Shown: piece by piece, positions 5,853 to 7,047 of the stretch | Numbering within the stretch: position 1 is the stretch's first letter | Layout of the letters: each line of letters begins with the position of its first letter | DNA from: an uncultured Eubacteriales bacterium | Lineage (GTDB): Bacteria; Bacillota; Clostridia; Christensenellales; CAG-138 | Length of the DNA stretch: 7,047 nucleotides | Reading direction: 5' to 3' | Assembly: GCA_900547135.1 (NCBI GenBank) | Contig: URFJ01000102.1 | Location: 1 to 7,047, forward strand | Notes under the pieces: generated by a model | What the model was told of the DNA's origin: nothing | The model's input: only the letters and a program-made list of their open reading frames with translations | The model's database searches: none | Made by a program: the position numbers and the translations under genes

Positions 5853-6620
5853 ATGAAACGTATAAGGTTGATAATAGAATACGATGGAACGGGTTACGTT
5901 GGCTGGCAGATACAACCCAATGGAGTTGCTGTTCAATACATGATTGAGAGGGAGCTAAACAAGCTTACCGGCGAGAAATGTGTCCTTCACGCTTCTGGAA
6001 GGACCGACAGCGGAGTGCACGCGCATGCTCAGGTAGCCCATTTTGATACGTACAGCCGGATTCCGCCGGAAAAATTTGCGTATGCGCTAAACGTTGGCCT
6101 GCCTCAGGACATAAGGATAAAGTACAGCGGAGCTGCGGATCCCAGCTTTCATTCAAGGTTTGATGTAATAAGAAAAAGTTATATATACAGCGTATTGAAT
6201 TCGCCCCATTCATCAGCTTTTACAAGAAATACGGCCATGCATGTACACTACCCACTCGACATCTCAAGGCTTAATGCGTCTGCCGGCATCTTTGTTGGTG
6301 AGCATGATTTCATGGCGTTTAAATCCTCAGGCTCCAGGGTCGATAACACAGTAAGGACCATTTACAGGTCTGCCTGGAGTAGGAGCGGCGACATGCTTTA
6401 CTATGAAGTTACCGGCAGCGGCTTTTTATATAACATGGTCAGGATTATGGTTGGAACGATGCTTGAGATAGGCATGGGAAGATATGATAAAGGATGTATA
6501 ACAGAGGCTTTTAAAAAAAAGGACCGAGACCAGCTGGGGATAACAGCGCCGGCTAAGGGACTGGCCCTTGCCAGGGTAGAATATGCGGATTTTGATACTG
6601 ATATAGCGGTCAGGAAATAA
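5853..6620 (+). CDS. truA: tRNA pseudouridine(38-40) synthase TruA
   Basis: A 255-residue enzyme that converts uridines 38-40 in the anticodon arm of many tRNAs to pseudouridine; it works in the cytoplasm as a dimer. Its length is normal for TruA. The N-terminus RIRLIIEYDGTGYVGWQIQP, the Q-x-x-(I/L)E segment (28-34), and the catalytic motif GRTDSGVHA with Asp52 are all present. ALNVGLPQDI (78-87), RKSYIYSVLN (107-116) with Tyr110, GEHDFMAFKSSGS (149-161), TVRTI, and GFLYNMVRIMVGTML (190-204) also match. The end APAKGLALARVEY is typical. The start is chosen because the family begins a few residues before EYDGT. The ribosome binding site is weak (AGGA at 5843-5846). Many Firmicutes carry truA beside rplQ, the ecf transporter genes and rplM; none of these is visible here, so this could be a relocated or second copy. 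Confidence 0.96.
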   Translation: MKRIRLIIEYDGTGYVGWQIQPNGVAVQYMIERELNKLTGEKCVLHASGRTDSGVHAHAQVAHFDTYSRIPPEKFAYALNVGLPQDIRIKYSGAADPSFHSRFDVIRKSYIYSVLNSPHSSAFTRNTAMHVHYPLDISRLNASAGIFVGEHDFMAFKSSGSRVDNTVRTIYRSAWSRSGDMLYYEVTGSGFLYNMVRIMVGTMLEIGMGRYDKGCITEAFKKKDRDQLGITAPAKGLALARVEYADFDTDIAVRK

Positions 6621-6972
6621 ATACAGATGAGCTGATATCAGGGTTCCGATGGAGAGAGGGTTCATCTTTAATGCACTCTCGTGCTATAATCAGGGCAGCC
6701 CGACAAATCAGGATTTGAATTCGACAAAATCTTAGGCTGTTACCGCCCGGTATAGACTGGGAATAAAGTCCTCCAAAAGCCTTGAAACATAAGGATTTAT
6801 CGCAGGTTGCTCACCTTATCCCTTTTTACGATTTCACTTGGGATTACACTTGTCCTCGCACCTTATAAGTGCAAAAACAAGGGAAACCAATTCTGGTAAC
6901 AAGCTATAACAGGGTGTGGTAATCGGAGTGCTGTGGTATATGTACTAATATATTATACTGGAGGATTTCTGA
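6621..6972 (+). other. 352-base gap between truA and tnpV with no recognised gene; possible mobile-element edge and long leader
   Basis: No tRNA, rRNA or known gene was recognised here. Notable items are a perfect palindrome CTGATATCAG (6632-6641) just after truA, CAAATC-AG-GATTTG (6704-6717), and near-repeats CGACAAATC (6701) and CGACAAAATC (6722). There are also a hairpin CCTTG/TAAGG (6780-6794), the direct repeat CACCTTAT (6812-6819 and 6859-6866), and a nested hairpin CTTGT...GCAC/GTGC...ACAAG (about 6849-6881). The clustering before tnpV could reflect a structured leader or recombination sites. No clear transposon terminus can be fixed. Confidence 0.4.
6682..6690 (+). promoter_or_regulatory. 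candidate extended -10 promoter upstream of tnpV
   Basis: TGCTATAAT carries the consensus -10 hexamer TATAAT (6685-6690) together with the TG of an extended -10. The -35 is poor (TTCATC, 18 bases upstream), which extended -10 promoters tolerate. If used, it would give a leader of roughly 275 bases before the tnpV start. Confidence 0.4.
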
Positions 6973-7047
6973 ATGGACAAGTATGTTTTTGATAATTGCA
7001 ACGGTCTTTGGTACGAACTGAACGGCGGTCAGTACTATCCCTGCCTT
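6973..7047 (+). CDS. tnpV: TnpV-like transposon-encoded protein, N-terminal 25 codons (3' end outside window)
   Basis: The frame opens at an ATG preceded by GGAGG (6960-6964) at eight bases and stays open to the window edge. The visible residues contain NGLWYELNGGQYYPCL (10-25), very like the conserved N-terminus of TnpV proteins (NGLWYEL, a few residues, then YxPCL). TnpV proteins are small and of unknown function. They are carried by clostridial integrative and mobilizable transposons such as the Tn4451 group, often near a recombinase gene. No recombinase is visible inside the window. Only 25 residues can be judged, so the assignment is good but not certain. Confidence 0.72.
   Translation, partial: MDKYVFDNCNGLWYELNGGQYYPCL

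Noticed and set aside
6767..6868. Short open plus-strand frame ending near 6868, containing IPFYDFTWDYTCP
   Set aside because: No start codon and no ribosome binding site. It could be a remnant of a mobile-element gene, but I cannot match it to any family.
1..7047. CRISPR array, tRNA or rRNA genes
   Set aside because: No regularly spaced direct repeats, no tRNA T-arm or anticodon-arm pattern, and no rRNA-like segments were seen.

Overview
The window looks like a stretch of chromosome from a Gram-positive, probably spore-forming Firmicute of the class Clostridia. This is inferred from strong AGGAGG-type ribosome binding sites, a GerMN-like domain in an anti-sigma factor (a fold known from spore-former proteins), a short-chain dehydrogenase of the Firmicute general-stress type, and a TnpV gene of the kind carried by clostridial transposons. 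Base composition is moderate and AGG and ATA codons are frequent. I cannot name the species.

Left third, plus strand: the window opens inside an M15-family D-Ala-D-Ala carboxypeptidase-like gene (only the zinc-binding C-terminal part is present). A complete tocopherol-cyclase-like protein follows, then a cation diffusion facilitator (CDF) metal exporter with its own candidate promoter and a possibly structured leader. A strong intrinsic terminator closes this block.

Middle, minus strand: a convergent short-chain dehydrogenase/reductase comes first. Behind it lies a stretch with no intact gene, but it holds the frameshifted remains of a Na+/Ca2+ antiporter (CaCA family, first alpha-repeat region only). 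Next, behind its own terminator, is a two-gene operon for an ECF sigma factor and a membrane-anchored anti-sigma factor whose start overlaps the sigma gene's end.

Right third, plus strand: a divergent intergenic region carries a perfect inverted repeat and a candidate promoter, followed by truA (tRNA pseudouridine synthase). This truA is not next to the ribosomal-protein genes it often accompanies. About 350 bases without a recognisable gene then lead into the first 25 codons of a tnpV-like gene, suggesting that a mobile element begins or has left remains just downstream of truA.

The genes do not form one pathway. The region reads as a patchwork of small envelope, stress and metal-homeostasis units with one decayed transporter and a mobile-element edge. 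The sigma/anti-sigma pair is the only clearly co-operating gene set. I did not find convincing evidence of a wholly new system; the best leads are the sigma/anti-sigma pair, the tocopherol-cyclase-like protein outside phototrophs, the antiporter relic and the leader before tnpV.
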